In this document: piece by piece, positions 18,048 through 26,688 of the stretch
How positions within the stretch are numbered: position 1 is the first letter of the stretch
Layout of the letters: every line of letters starts with the position of its first letter
Assembly: GCF_020443705.1 (NCBI RefSeq)
Contig: NZ_JAIZZK010000017.1
Coordinates: forward strand, 26,045 to 90,044
Direction of reading: 5' to 3'
Length of the DNA stretch: 64,000 nucleotides
From: Clostridium algoriphilum
GTDB taxonomy: Bacteria; Bacillota; Clostridia; Clostridiales; Clostridiaceae
The notes under the pieces: model-generated
Told to the model about the DNA's origin: nothing
Databases searched by the model: none
The model's input: the letters and a program-made list of their open reading frames with translations, nothing else
Made by a program: the position numbers and the translations under genes

Positions 18048-19172
18048 TTGGAACTAAAAATTGAAACATTACTTAAACCAAGAACATTAAATTTATCTAT
18101 AAATGTAAGAAACCCTATAGTTATGGCGCCTATGACTACCTTCTCAGGAAACATTGACGGAACAGTGTCTGAATCAGAATTAAGTTATTATAAAGCAAGG
18201 TCAAAAGGTGTGGGTATAGTAATTACTGCAGCCACCTATGTAAGACCCTCCGGCAAGGGTTTCCTAGGCCAATTCGCTGCCTATGATAATAGTTTCCTAC
18301 CAAGTCTAAAAAAATTATCCCAAACCATAAAGGGAGAAGGTGCAATAGCCATTCTTCAAATATTTCACGGTGGTAGAATGGCTATTCCAGAAGAAATACC
18401 TGGTGGACAAACAATTAGTGCAAGTGCAGTAGCACCAGAAAGACCAGGTGCAATGACGCCTCGCGAAATGACAGAAGCAGAAATCCAAGATACTATTAAA
18501 GCCTTTGGTGAAACTACAAAGCTTGCAATAGACGCTGGTTTTGATGGTGTTGAAATTCATGGAGCTAACACATATTTATTGCAGCAATTTTTCTCTCCTC
18601 ATTCTAATCACAGACAAGATGCATGGGGTGGAAGTGTTATAAAACGAATGAATTTTCCCTTGGCTGTAATAGCTGAAGTTAAAAGAACAATAAAAGAAAA
18701 TAAGAAGAAAAACTTTATAGTTGGCTATCGTTTTTCACCTGAGGAAACTGAAAACGTAGGTATTACTTTAGAAGATTCTCTTCTATTTATAGATGTATTA
18801 TCAACTAAAGGACTAAGTTACTTGCATAGCTCCATAATGGACTTTTGGCAAAGCTCAATGCGCGACAAAACAAATACGAAGCCTATTATTTGCAAAATAC
18901 TTAACCAAATCAATGGCAGAGTACCTTTCATTGGTGTTGGCTCTATTCATACACCAGAGGATGCTATAAAAGCATTGAATAGTGGTGCTGAGTTCATATC
19001 CCTTGGCAGAGAAATAATCATGGAACCAGAGTGGGTCAATAAAGTACAAGATGGAAAAATTTCAGAAATGCGTACAACAATAAGCAAAGATCATGGAAGA
19101 TCTCTAGATATACCTGAGCCACTATGGAATGCAATTATAAATACACCTGGTTGGTTCCCAATAACAAAATAA
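18048..19172 (+). CDS. NADH-dependent flavin oxidoreductase, Old Yellow Enzyme family
   Basis: This is a 374-residue FMN-dependent ene-reductase of the single-domain OYE type (YqjM/YqiG-like). The TIM barrel shows the start NPIVMAPMTTFSG, the HGG motif in LQIFHGGRM, GFDGVEIHGANTYLLQQFFSP with the substrate-binding His-x-x-Asn, and the phosphate loop FIGVGSIHTPEDA. It lacks the iron-sulfur domain of 2,4-dienoyl-CoA reductases. Translation starts at TTG (18048) behind AAAAGGAGAG. It is a single gene with its own promoter. The physiological substrate, probably an alpha,beta-unsaturated carbonyl, is not known. Confidence 0.92.
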   Translation: MELKIETLLKPRTLNLSINVRNPIVMAPMTTFSGNIDGTVSESELSYYKARSKGVGIVITAATYVRPSGKGFLGQFAAYDNSFLPSLKKLSQTIKGEGAIAILQIFHGGRMAIPEEIPGGQTISASAVAPERPGAMTPREMTEAEIQDTIKAFGETTKLAIDAGFDGVEIHGANTYLLQQFFSPHSNHRQDAWGGSVIKRMNFPLAVIAEVKRTIKENKKKNFIVGYRFSPEETENVGITLEDSLLFIDVLSTKGLSYLHSSIMDFWQSSMRDKTNTKPIICKILNQINGRVPFIGVGSIHTPEDAIKALNSGAEFISLGREIIMEPEWVNKVQDGKISEMRTTISKDHGRSLDIPEPLWNAIINTPGWFPITK

Positions 19173-19449
19173 TTTTTTATAAATATAAATTACCGTATAC
19201 CCATGTTTAATTAATGGTGCCAGATATAACTTAATTTTATCTGGCGCCTTTGTTATTGTGAAGACAATTTTTATAGGTTAAATTCATATAAATAAGCAAT
19301 AAATTCACGATTATATTTAATAAAGACTTCAACATGTGATATAATAAATCTTTATTGTCTTCTTTATATTTAAATTAAAATTGTGTCTAATTTATTTAAG
19401 TATAGAGATTATCATTATATACTTAAAATTTGTTAGGAGTGACAAGAAT

Positions 19450-19917
19450 ATGAAAAGTACAATATTAACACCTAGCGGGGTAATAAAATTAGAAGAAGAG
19501 TTAAAACTTCGCACAACAGAAAAAAGAAGAGAAATAACAGCAGCAATTAAAGAAGCAAAGGGCCATGGCGATTTAAGTGAGAATGCAGAATACGATGCAG
19601 CTAAAGATGAGGAAGCAACCAATAATGATAGAATAATTGCGGTTCAAGAGTTGCTTCGGAACGCTACAGTAGTAGATGACGAGAGTAGTGATGACCACTT
19701 AGGACTTGGAGGACAGGCTGACATTAAATTTCTTGATACAGATGATGTTGAGAAAGTACGCCTAGTATCCACAGTAGAGACTGACCCAGAACTTATGAAT
19801 ATAAGTATTGAATCACCACTAGGCATGGCAATATATAAAAAGGCGCTTGGTCAAAAGTGCGTTGTTGTAGCCCCTGAGGGTAATTATGACGTTTTAATAG
19901 AAAAAATTTACGAGTAG
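19450..19917 (+). CDS. greA: GreA/GreB family transcript cleavage factor
   Basis: This 155-residue protein rescues backtracked RNA polymerase by stimulating transcript cleavage. The N-terminal coiled coil holds the tip motif GDLSENAEYDAAKDE, with the acidic residues that enter the polymerase secondary channel. The C-terminal FKBP-like domain includes SPLGMAIYKKALGQ. The start was set at the ATG of 19450, behind TTAGGAGTGACAAG, rather than an upstream frame opening at 19381. It lies alone before a strong terminator. A second greA is probably elsewhere in the genome, so this may be a paralogue. Confidence 0.9.
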   Translation: MKSTILTPSGVIKLEEELKLRTTEKRREITAAIKEAKGHGDLSENAEYDAAKDEEATNNDRIIAVQELLRNATVVDDESSDDHLGLGGQADIKFLDTDDVEKVRLVSTVETDPELMNISIESPLGMAIYKKALGQKCVVVAPEGNYDVLIEKIYE

Positions 19918-19951
19918 GAATAAATATTTTAATTCTCCTATACTCATCAAA

Positions 19952-19983
19952 AATTTAAGCAGCGAGTAATCGCTGCTTAAATT
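19952..19983 (+). terminator. greA terminator
   Basis: A perfect 14-base stem (19952-19965 with 19970-19983) has loop GTAA and is followed by ATACTCTTTTATT. Confidence 0.85.
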
Positions 19984-20157
19984 ATACTCTTTTATTATTG
20001 TTTTATTATTATAATTGACCATATATGTTTTTTATTTACAAGAAACAAAATAAATTAAAGAAATATGTATTTTAATATTTTGAAATTATTTAAAATAAAA
20101 CATATACATAATGTTATTGTCAATTAAAACTATTTTATAAAAGAAAGGGGACTCATT

Positions 20158-21099
20158 ATGAATCCAATAAATAATATTCTAAAAAATTTTCCATTAATTA
20201 TTTTAGATGGTGCCTTAGCTACAGAACTTGAACGAGTAGGATGCGATATTAATGACTCTCTTTGGTCAGCTAAAATACTTGCGCAGAATCCTGAACTAAT
20301 AGAAAAAATACACTATGCCTATTTTGCTGCCGGAGCAGACTGTGCAATTACCTCAAGTTATCAAGCTACCATAAAGGGTTTTGTAAAAAAAGGTTTCACT
20401 GAATTCGAAGCAATTTCTCTTATTAAGAAATCTGTTGAAATTGCTAAAAAAGCAAGAGAAGATTTTTGGGGTAATCCAATGAACAGAACAAATAGGCCCG
20501 CACCTCTAGTTGCTGGTTCTGTAGGTCCCTATGGTGCTTATCTTGCAGATGGTTCTGAATACCGTGGAGATTATAAAGTCAGTGAAGAAGACCTAATAGA
20601 ATTTCATAGACCAAGAATAAAAATCTTAGTTGATAGTGGCGTAGATATTCTTGCTTGTGAAACAATACCTAATCTTATAGAGGCTAAAGCTATTGTTAAA
20701 CTACTTGAAGAATTTCCTGGAGTTTATTGTTGGATTAGTTTTAGTGCCAAAAATGATTTTCAGATAAGCGATGGTACATTAATTTCAGATTGTGCCAAAT
20801 ATTTAGATGCATTTACTCAAGTTGCAGCTATTGGAATAAATTGTAGCTCACCTGCGCATATACAATCCTTAATTGAAGAAATTAAAAAGAATTCTAAAAA
20901 ACCAATAGTAGTTTACCCAAACTCAGGTGAAGAGTATGATGCCAACTCTAAAACCTGGCACGGTAATTCCTCTAGTGAATCCTATGGTCGAAGTGCCAAA
21001 AGCTGGTTTGACGAAGGTGCCCAGTTAATTGGTGGTTGCTGCAGAACAACCCCTGAAGATATTAAATCTATTGCTGCATGGGCTCGAACCAAACTATAA
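20158..21099 (+). CDS. mmuM: Homocysteine S-methyltransferase
   Basis: This 313-residue enzyme transfers a methyl group from S-methylmethionine (or S-adenosylmethionine) to homocysteine to make methionine. The barrel begins ILDGALATELERVGCDI. The zinc ligands appear as the Cys of GINCSS and the Cys pair in GGCCRTTPEDI, the family hallmark. Length and motifs match YbgG/MmuM. It is a single gene with GAAAGGGG upstream of the ATG. No S-methylmethionine permease lies nearby, so the methyl donor is uncertain. Confidence 0.92.
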   Translation: MNPINNILKNFPLIILDGALATELERVGCDINDSLWSAKILAQNPELIEKIHYAYFAAGADCAITSSYQATIKGFVKKGFTEFEAISLIKKSVEIAKKAREDFWGNPMNRTNRPAPLVAGSVGPYGAYLADGSEYRGDYKVSEEDLIEFHRPRIKILVDSGVDILACETIPNLIEAKAIVKLLEEFPGVYCWISFSAKNDFQISDGTLISDCAKYLDAFTQVAAIGINCSSPAHIQSLIEEIKKNSKKPIVVYPNSGEEYDANSKTWHGNSSSESYGRSAKSWFDEGAQLIGGCCRTTPEDIKSIAAWARTKL

Positions 21100-21117
21100 C
21101 TTCTTAGTTATTAAAAT

Positions 21118-21158
21118 CAAACTATCAATAATTTTATTTATACATTATTGATAGTTTG
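21118..21158. terminator. Bidirectional terminator between mmuM and gpx
   Basis: A perfect 15-base stem (21118-21132 with 21144-21158) lies between convergent genes. The U-runs are weak on both sides. Confidence 0.65.
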
Positions 21159-21245
21159 TCTATCAAATATATAGAATTTAATATCTCTAAGTATGTATTT
21201 AATTTAATGGATGAAAATATAAATATGCTTCTATTAATATATTAA

Positions 21246-21929
21246 CTAATCATTTTGATCATTGTATACAAAGTTGCAAGGTCCGCCTTCACAATTCATT
21301 ACCTCTTCATCATCATCACCAGTGTAAATTTCTTTATTATTATTTAGCTCATCAGTTAAAGGAAAATAATTCTCATTTATACACTCTAACATTCTTTCTA
21401 TATCTGTTGACATAGCTGACGGATCAGTTGTAGGTTCATACCTACTATCTATGTTCCCATCCCTACCAACAAGAAACTTTGTAAAATTCCATTTTACTGA
21501 ATCTCCCTCCAAGAATTTTGGAAAGTTTTTCTTAAGCATACCATTGAGTTTCTTTTCATTGGGATGATTTTGATTAAACCCTTTAAAAGTTGTTTTTTTT
21601 GTCATATATTTAAAAAGAGGATGAGCATTTTCGCCTCTTACATCGCTTTTCTCAAATAATTGAAAACTCACACCGTAGTTAATTTTACAAAATTCCTTTA
21701 TTTCATCATTCTCGCCTGGTTCTTGAGCTGCAAATTGGTTACTAGGAAATCCAAGTATCTCAAAACCACTATCCTCATATTTCTTATAGAGCGCCTCCAA
21801 ACCCTCATACTGAGGTGTAAATCCACACTTACTTGCTGTATTAACTATAAGTAGTACCTTTCCTTTATACTTTTCCAAAGATACTTCATCACCCTCGATT
21901 GTAGTTACTTTAAAATCATAAATTGACAT
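21246..21929 (-). CDS. Glutathione peroxidase family protein (cysteine type) with C-terminal extension
   Basis: This is a thiol peroxidase of the GPx/BsaA family, which reduces peroxides using thioredoxin or a similar thiol donor in clostridia. Core motifs are NTASKCGFTPQY (peroxidatic Cys35 in place of selenocysteine), GFPSNQF, and WNFTKFLVGRDG. At 227 residues it is about 45 longer than usual. There is a ~20-residue insert before WNFTKF and an acidic tail containing NCEGGPCNF (Cys213, Cys218), which could form a disulfide or bind a metal. Start ATG at 21929 with GGAGGGAT. Single gene. Confidence 0.9.
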   Translation of the reverse strand: MSIYDFKVTTIEGDEVSLEKYKGKVLLIVNTASKCGFTPQYEGLEALYKKYEDSGFEILGFPSNQFAAQEPGENDEIKEFCKINYGVSFQLFEKSDVRGENAHPLFKYMTKKTTFKGFNQNHPNEKKLNGMLKKNFPKFLEGDSVKWNFTKFLVGRDGNIDSRYEPTTDPSAMSTDIERMLECINENYFPLTDELNNNKEIYTGDDDEEVMNCEGGPCNFVYNDQND

Positions 21930-22111
21930 AAACTATCCCTCCATTTTATATTATTTAAAACTTTTATAGTTTTTTTATATTTCATAACGTATATTACTTA
22001 ATAGTTGTTATTGTTTATAAATTTATTGTATCATAAAATACAGTAAAGTACAATCAAAAATAAAACAACTCTTTAACACATTATCCATGTAGATATACTA
22101 ATAGGACTAGC

Positions 22112-22163
22112 TATTAAAAATGAGGCCATGTCAAATGATTTAGAATTCATTTAACATGGCCCC
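22112..22163 (-). terminator. Terminator of the repeat-rich anchored protein gene
   Basis: GGCCATGT (22124-22131) and ACATGGCC (22154-22161) with an inner AAATGA/TCATTT pair form the stem. On the minus strand TCATTTTTAAT follows. Confidence 0.8.
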
Positions 22164-22177
22164 ATATTCTTTTTAAT

Positions 22178-22918
22178 TTAATGAGATTTATCAGTCGATG
22201 GAGCTTTAAAACTTGATTCAAGCTTATCAACAACTTTAGTATATTTATCTTTTTCATTAGTCGGAAATTTAAAAATAAAAGTATTAATTGAACCTTTTCC
22301 TACTACTTTTTTTTGATATATTATTTTATCTCCTTCAATATAAGATATTACAAACCAGTTACCAGATTTCACTTTATAATACATTTTAGTTTTTTTAATA
22401 GCTTTACTATATATTGAATTAATATTATCATTTGATGCGTTATTAGTTCCATATATCTGAAGTGAAACCTTTTTGTCATCAGATTCTAACATATTTCCCT
22501 CACCATTCTCATGGTCATCAACTTTTTCAAGATTATTAGGATACATAATTGAATATAAATATCTTTCATTAAGGTAACTTTTATACTCAGTTTCTTTAGG
22601 TTGATCACTTTGAGCTGCTGCATCTGCTATTTTTTTATCCGCAGCTGTTTTTGCATCTGCTATCTTTTTTGTTTCGATTGCTTTTGCATCTACTACCATT
22701 TTATCTGCTACTATTTTTGCATCAGCTATTTTTTTATCTGCTACTATCTTTGCATCTGCTATTCTTTTATCTGCCACCTGCTCCGGTGTTCCTGTTGTAT
22801 TTTTTACAGGTGATGATACTGATGATGATACTGATGAAATTATATTATACATAACCACTATTACAACTAATAATACTGCAACGGATATACTTATCTGCAT
22901 TTTTAATGAGTTCTTCAT
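22178..22918 (-). CDS. Membrane-anchored protein with KIADAK repeats, function unknown
   Basis: This 246-residue protein has one transmembrane helix near residues 9-27 and an outside domain. Residues 48-100 are five to six copies of a ten-residue repeat close to DKKIADAKIV, predicted to be a long alpha helix or coiled-coil stalk. Residues 110-235 form a globular domain beginning YKSYLNERYLYSIMYPNNLE with mixed beta pattern and ending DKLESSFKAPS. This is similar in style to PsbP-like or other extracytoplasmic domains of clostridial lipoproteins, but I cannot assign it. AAGGAGGAAAAC precedes the ATG. Single gene with its own terminator. Confidence 0.75.
   Translation of the reverse strand: MKNSLKMQISISVAVLLVVIVVMYNIISSVSSSVSSPVKNTTGTPEQVADKRIADAKIVADKKIADAKIVADKMVVDAKAIETKKIADAKTAADKKIADAAAQSDQPKETEYKSYLNERYLYSIMYPNNLEKVDDHENGEGNMLESDDKKVSLQIYGTNNASNDNINSIYSKAIKKTKMYYKVKSGNWFVISYIEGDKIIYQKKVVGKGSINTFIFKFPTNEKDKYTKVVDKLESSFKAPSTDKSH
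22625..22790. repeat. Short tandem repeats encoding the KIADAK stalk
   Basis: Imperfect 15- to 30-base repeats of the type GCATCTGCTATTTTTTTATC (plus strand) recur through this stretch. Slippage here would change the stalk length. Confidence 0.8.
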
Positions 22919-23281
22919 TTGTTTTCCTCCTTGTATTGCCTTTTCCCTATCTAACGACTAAAGAATATTCCTTTTATTTCTAATTGAATTTTATTAAATA
23001 TTATACATTAATAATTATACTTCATATTACTTCAGTCTTTCACAACCTTAGTATACATTATTCTATAGTCTTTCCAAAGACATTTGTTACATTTTAACTA
23101 AACGTTCTTTTTTTCTTCTAGTGGTTTATTCAGAGATTTTTTACAACTGGATGGCCTTTAATTCCCCATAAGCAGATCCTAGCACACTATTAATAATATA
23201 ATACCATTATTGAACACAATACCTACCAATAGTATATATATTAGCTCATATATGATAACATAAATATAGGAAGGTGAAAAA
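22919..23281. other. Intergenic region without recognised features
   Basis: This is 363 bases between divergent genes. I see no riboswitch, repeat or convincing ORF. Promoters for both flanking genes must lie here. Confidence 0.5.
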
Positions 23282-24277
23282 ATGTCATATTTAGCTAGCG
23301 ATAAAAGATACTTAACAATGAAATACAATAAATGCGGTAATAGTGGATTAAGACTTTCTGCGATTTCTCTTGGATTATGGCACAATTTTGGTGTTTCAGA
23401 TTCTTTTGAAAACTCAAGTGCTCTTGTTCATAAGGCTTTCGACCTTGGAATAACACATTTTGATATTGCCAATAACTATGGTCCTCCTGCCGGCAGTGCA
23501 GAAGAGAACTTCGGTAAAATTTTAAAACAAGACCTTGCACGTTATAGAGACGAACTTGTTATATCAACAAAGGCTGGTTATACCATGTGGCCTGGTCCTT
23601 ATGGTGATTGGGGATCAAAAAAATATTTAGTTTCAAGTTTAGACCAAAGTCTAAAAAGAACAGGTTTAGACTATGTGGATATTTTTTATCATCATAGACC
23701 CGACCCTAATACCCCTTTAGAGGAAACTATGTCCGCCTTAGACTTAATAGTAAAACAAGGAAAAGCTCTTTATGTAGGATTGTCAAACTATAAACCGGCC
23801 GAAACAAAAAGAGCCTCTGCAATCCTTAAGAACTTAGGGACCCCCTGCTTGATTCATCAACCCTCTTATTCAATGTTTAACAGATGGATAGAAGATGGGC
23901 TTCAAGATGTTTTAGATCATGAAGGTATTGGCTCTATAGCCTTTAAGCCCTTAGAACAAGGTTTACTTACCACAAAATACTTAAATGGGATTCCTGGAGA
24001 CTCTAGAGCCGCAGGTAAGTCTGCTTTCCTGCATTCTAAAGATATTACAAAGATAAAATTAGAAAAGATTTCTAATTTAAATATTTTGGCAATGGAGAGA
24101 GGACAAACATTACCTCAACTAGCTTTAGCTTGGGTATTAAGAGGTGGAAGGGTTACTTCTGCTCTGATTGGCGCAAGCAAAATAAGTCAAATTGAAGATA
24201 ACGTAGGTGCACTTAATAATTTAAACTTTAGTTCTGAAGAACTGGAACGTATAGAACAAATATTAGCAGTCGAGTAG
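23282..24277 (+). CDS. Aldo/keto reductase (YghZ/GPR type)
   Basis: This 331-residue NADPH-dependent carbonyl reductase closely resembles E. coli YghZ (L-glyceraldehyde-3-phosphate reductase) in its motifs. These are MKYNKCGNSGLRLSAISLG near the start, FDIANNYGPPAGSAEENFG with the catalytic Asp and Tyr, the Lys in ISTKAGY, the YHHRPDPNTPLEET motif, and GASKISQIEDNV at the cofactor site. All four catalytic residues (Asp, Tyr, Lys, His) are present. Start ATG at 23282 with GGAAGGTG. Probable role in detoxifying methylglyoxal or other aldehydes. Single gene. Confidence 0.92.
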   Translation: MSYLASDKRYLTMKYNKCGNSGLRLSAISLGLWHNFGVSDSFENSSALVHKAFDLGITHFDIANNYGPPAGSAEENFGKILKQDLARYRDELVISTKAGYTMWPGPYGDWGSKKYLVSSLDQSLKRTGLDYVDIFYHHRPDPNTPLEETMSALDLIVKQGKALYVGLSNYKPAETKRASAILKNLGTPCLIHQPSYSMFNRWIEDGLQDVLDHEGIGSIAFKPLEQGLLTTKYLNGIPGDSRAAGKSAFLHSKDITKIKLEKISNLNILAMERGQTLPQLALAWVLRGGRVTSALIGASKISQIEDNVGALNNLNFSSEELERIEQILAVE

Positions 24278-24301
24278 GAGCTGGTGCTCTGAACCCTACT
24301 C
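24272..24301 (+). terminator. Weak hairpin at the 3' end of the aldo/keto reductase gene
   Basis: GAGTAGG (24272-24278, containing the stop) pairs with CCTACTC (24295-24301). There is no U-run. Confidence 0.35.
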
Positions 24302-24349
24302 TTAATGTATTCATATACATATATGCTTTTGCTAATACTTTTATTCTAA

Positions 24350-24974
24350 TTAATGATGAAAGCTAATATTTTCAGGAGATTTTGGTACTGAGTTTTTCTT
24401 TAAAAACTCTAGTCCCTTACGTAAATCACGAAGAAGTAAAGACACCATATCACGACTAACACCGTGACGAATTAAAATACGTTTTACAGTTATATTCTGA
24501 CGATTACTTTGGAGTGGATAAGAGGCAATTTGCCAACCATGCATTCTTAGGCGATCTGAAAGATCATAAAGTGAAAATCCAGCAGTATTTTCATCCTTTA
24601 ATGCATAACAAACTGCTGGTATACCACCATTTTCATCATATAACATTTCCAATAAATCTATTTTTCTAAGTTCTTGACCTAAGTACTGAGCAGTATTTGC
24701 ACAGTCATTTTGAATAGCAGAGTAGCCCTCACGACCATACCTTAAAAAATTGAAATACTGAGCAATAATCTGACCAGCTGGCCGTGAAAAATTCAGGGCA
24801 AATGTCGGCATTTGTCCTCCTAAATAATCAACATTAAATATTAATTCCTGGGGCAAGTCTTGACGCTTTTTCAGGCAGCTCATTTTTGGGAAGCTGAGTC
24901 TGGGCTATTGTATTCGTATAAAGATCTTTATATCCTCCTTCATCTCTTTCTTTCTTATACCGATGTAATGTCAT
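24350..24974 (-). pseudogene. gadB: gadB glutamate decarboxylase with large internal deletion and frameshift
   Basis: Two parts of one gene remain. The 5' part starts at the ATG of 24974 (GAAGGTGG upstream) and reads MTLHRYKKERDEGGYKDLY and on to QLPKNELPEKAS, like the N-terminus of Gram-positive GadB. At about 24875 the frame changes. From there to 24350 the text (LPQELIFNVDYLGGQMPTFA, REGYSAIQNDCANTAQYLG, YDLSDRLRMHGWQ) is the C-terminal third of GadB, almost 170 residues. About 250 residues between, including the PLP-binding lysine region (SGHK), are missing, so it cannot decarboxylate glutamate. No gadC antiporter is nearby. Confidence 0.9.
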
Positions 24975-25334
24975 ATTTTATTCCACCTTCCTCTCTATAT
25001 TATTAATTTTTCTTAATATCTCACTCATACTTAATTTAGTTTAACTTCTAAATATATAATTAATACATATAAATCAATAAATTTTTAGATAACTATAGTT
25101 AACTTATTGTATGCTAAAAACTAGTTCAATCCTACAAATTTTAGAATTCAGATGTTTATAAGTCATAGATAGCTAAATACACTTTTAATAATTTTTTTAA
25201 TTATTCTTCATTATTTTTCATTTTTAAGTACTATTATTATCATCTTTAATATAATAATAATGTAAAGCTATTTAATAAGAGAATTACTAATACCTTTATA
25301 TAATAATTTTTATAATTTTTAAGGAGGATATTTT
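24975..25334. other. Intergenic region without recognised features
   Basis: This is 360 very AT-rich bases between the gadB remnant and the GerQ-like gene. No structure was identified. AAGGAGG at its right end serves the next gene. Confidence 0.5.
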
Positions 25335-25805
25335 ATGTATATAGAGCAACCAAACAATTTTAACCAAATTCCAATTTCGGACAGTGTCCCTGTGTTTAGT
25401 GAATCTCAAATTACATCTATGCAAAGATCTGGTATGTACCATAATGATCCGATAAAAAAGACTATGGCTAAACAACCAGTTGCAAAATCCACCTCACCTG
25501 CTCCTATCCCTTCGACCTCTGGTAATAATTTGAATCCTGAAGTGAGCGCTACAACGTCCATAATAAATAATCCGCTATATACTCAAGGTTGGTTAATAGC
25601 ACATATAGGCAAATATATAAAGATAGAATTTTTAATTGGAAGTAATATGCTTATAGATAGAGAAGGTATTTTACAAGAAGTTGGAATTAGTTATATTATT
25701 ATTAAAGAAACAGGTACAAATGATTTAGTATTGTGTGATATTTACTCTATTAAATTTGTAAGAGTTTTTGATGATCAAACTAAAAAAATGTGTGTCGCAA
25801 CATAA
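25335..25805 (+). CDS. GerQ-like spore coat protein
   Basis: This 156-residue protein has a low-complexity, Pro/Ser/Thr-rich N-terminal half (to about residue 80) and a conserved C-terminal domain (TQGWLIAHIGKYIKIEFLIG and on to LVLCDIYSIKFVRVF). The layout and the C-terminal beta domain resemble GerQ, the transglutaminase-crosslinked coat protein needed for cortex lytic enzyme function in Bacillus. The match is by pattern (PL..., GK, ...GxxxEVGxxYIII, ...YxIxFVxxFD), so the name is provisional. AAGGAGG precedes the ATG. It heads a group of three same-strand genes. Confidence 0.65.
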   Translation: MYIEQPNNFNQIPISDSVPVFSESQITSMQRSGMYHNDPIKKTMAKQPVAKSTSPAPIPSTSGNNLNPEVSATTSIINNPLYTQGWLIAHIGKYIKIEFLIGSNMLIDREGILQEVGISYIIIKETGTNDLVLCDIYSIKFVRVFDDQTKKMCVAT

Positions 25806-25921
25806 TTAATATATATTATATTTTCACCTGTACTTTAAAGACACATATGGTTGTACAAAAATTGTGGTCATTGTTAACATGTAAAATAATAGATATACAT
25901 TAAAAATAGGAGGCATTATGT

Positions 25922-26308
25922 ATGGGAATAGATTTAGATTCATTATATGAATTATATATGGGGTATATGGGATATACGGTATCTAGAGTATTTATACAAG
26001 ATACGGCCACGCTTACTGAGATACAATCTATTGCCGCAGTTGAGTTGAAAAAGGATGAACTTAGTAAAAACATTGAGTTTTCACCTCATACTAATGCTAA
26101 ACAACATCCAGTTGATGATACCCAGTTTATAACATTATGGAACAACTTAATTGGATATAAAATAGATTCGGTTATTATACTTGAAACCATGACCAGAAAC
26201 AAGCCTGTAAACAAAATCTTAAAGGTAGCATTTAAGGCTAGTATTGGATCTAAAATAGTGGAGTTTAACGAGAATGGAAAGATAGCTTTAAAAAGACTAG
26301 TAATGTAA
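25922..26308 (+). CDS. Hypothetical protein next to the GerQ-like gene
   Basis: This is a 128-residue soluble protein with no family I recognise. It opens MGIDLDSLYELYMGYMGY and contains a mid-protein FITLWNNLIGYKIDSVIIL. The phrase GYKIDSVII plus a following basic beta segment is loosely like the Sm-like C-terminal domain of its neighbour, so they might be distant relatives. A perfect AGGAGG lies eight bases before the ATG. An overlapping ATG at 25918 is out of frame. It may belong to the sporulation set by proximity, but no direct evidence exists. Confidence 0.6.
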   Translation: MGIDLDSLYELYMGYMGYTVSRVFIQDTATLTEIQSIAAVELKKDELSKNIEFSPHTNAKQHPVDDTQFITLWNNLIGYKIDSVIILETMTRNKPVNKILKVAFKASIGSKIVEFNENGKIALKRLVM

Positions 26309-26315
26309 AATCTTT

Positions 26316-26642
26316 ATGGGGAGGGAGTTTGTTATATTAAAACTACTTAACTTAAGTTATCCTAGAAAATTAGTAGTTAATAAGATAAATAATTTCATAT
26401 TTGAATCAAAGCTAAAAGAAATTAAATTAAATAGATATCAAAAAATAATAGGTTATACTATAGGAATAATTTTTCTTAGTCAACAAATTGTATATGCACA
26501 TCCCTCATTAGAAAAGAGCAACGAAGCAATTGGATTTTTAAATAATTATGGACCGCCCTTATTCCTTACTGCAGGGGACATTTTAAAATTAAGTTTATCT
26601 AAAAAGTTATATAACAAAAATTTCTTAATTCCACACAATTAA
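26316..26642 (+). CDS. Small single-helix membrane protein with unclear start
   Basis: This 108-codon frame has one hydrophobic helix (residues ~45-62, IGYTIGIIFLSQQIV) followed by AHPSLEKSNEA, so it may be a membrane-anchored or secreted protein. The in-frame ATG at 26316 has no ribosome binding site of its own. The strong GGGGAGGGAG lies at or after it, which would instead serve a start near 26331-26337 (GTT ATA TTA), where no standard start codon exists. It follows the previous gene by seven bases, so translational coupling from that gene may start it. Function unknown. Confidence 0.5.
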   Translation: MGREFVILKLLNLSYPRKLVVNKINNFIFESKLKEIKLNRYQKIIGYTIGIIFLSQQIVYAHPSLEKSNEAIGFLNNYGPPLFLTAGDILKLSLSKKLYNKNFLIPHN

Positions 26643-26644
26643 AT

Positions 26645-26688
26645 AAAATCAGATAACTCATTAATTTTTTAATGAGTTATCTGATTTT
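26645..26688. terminator. Bidirectional terminator
   Basis: A perfect 18-base stem (26645-26662 with 26671-26688) carries A-rich and T-rich ends. It serves the small membrane protein gene and the convergent lrp gene, whose stop codon touches the stem. Confidence 0.85.

Noticed and set aside
22601..22854. Two Cys/Phe-rich plus-strand ORFs
   Set aside because: Antisense translation of the KIADAK repeat region; composition is an artefact of the repeats.
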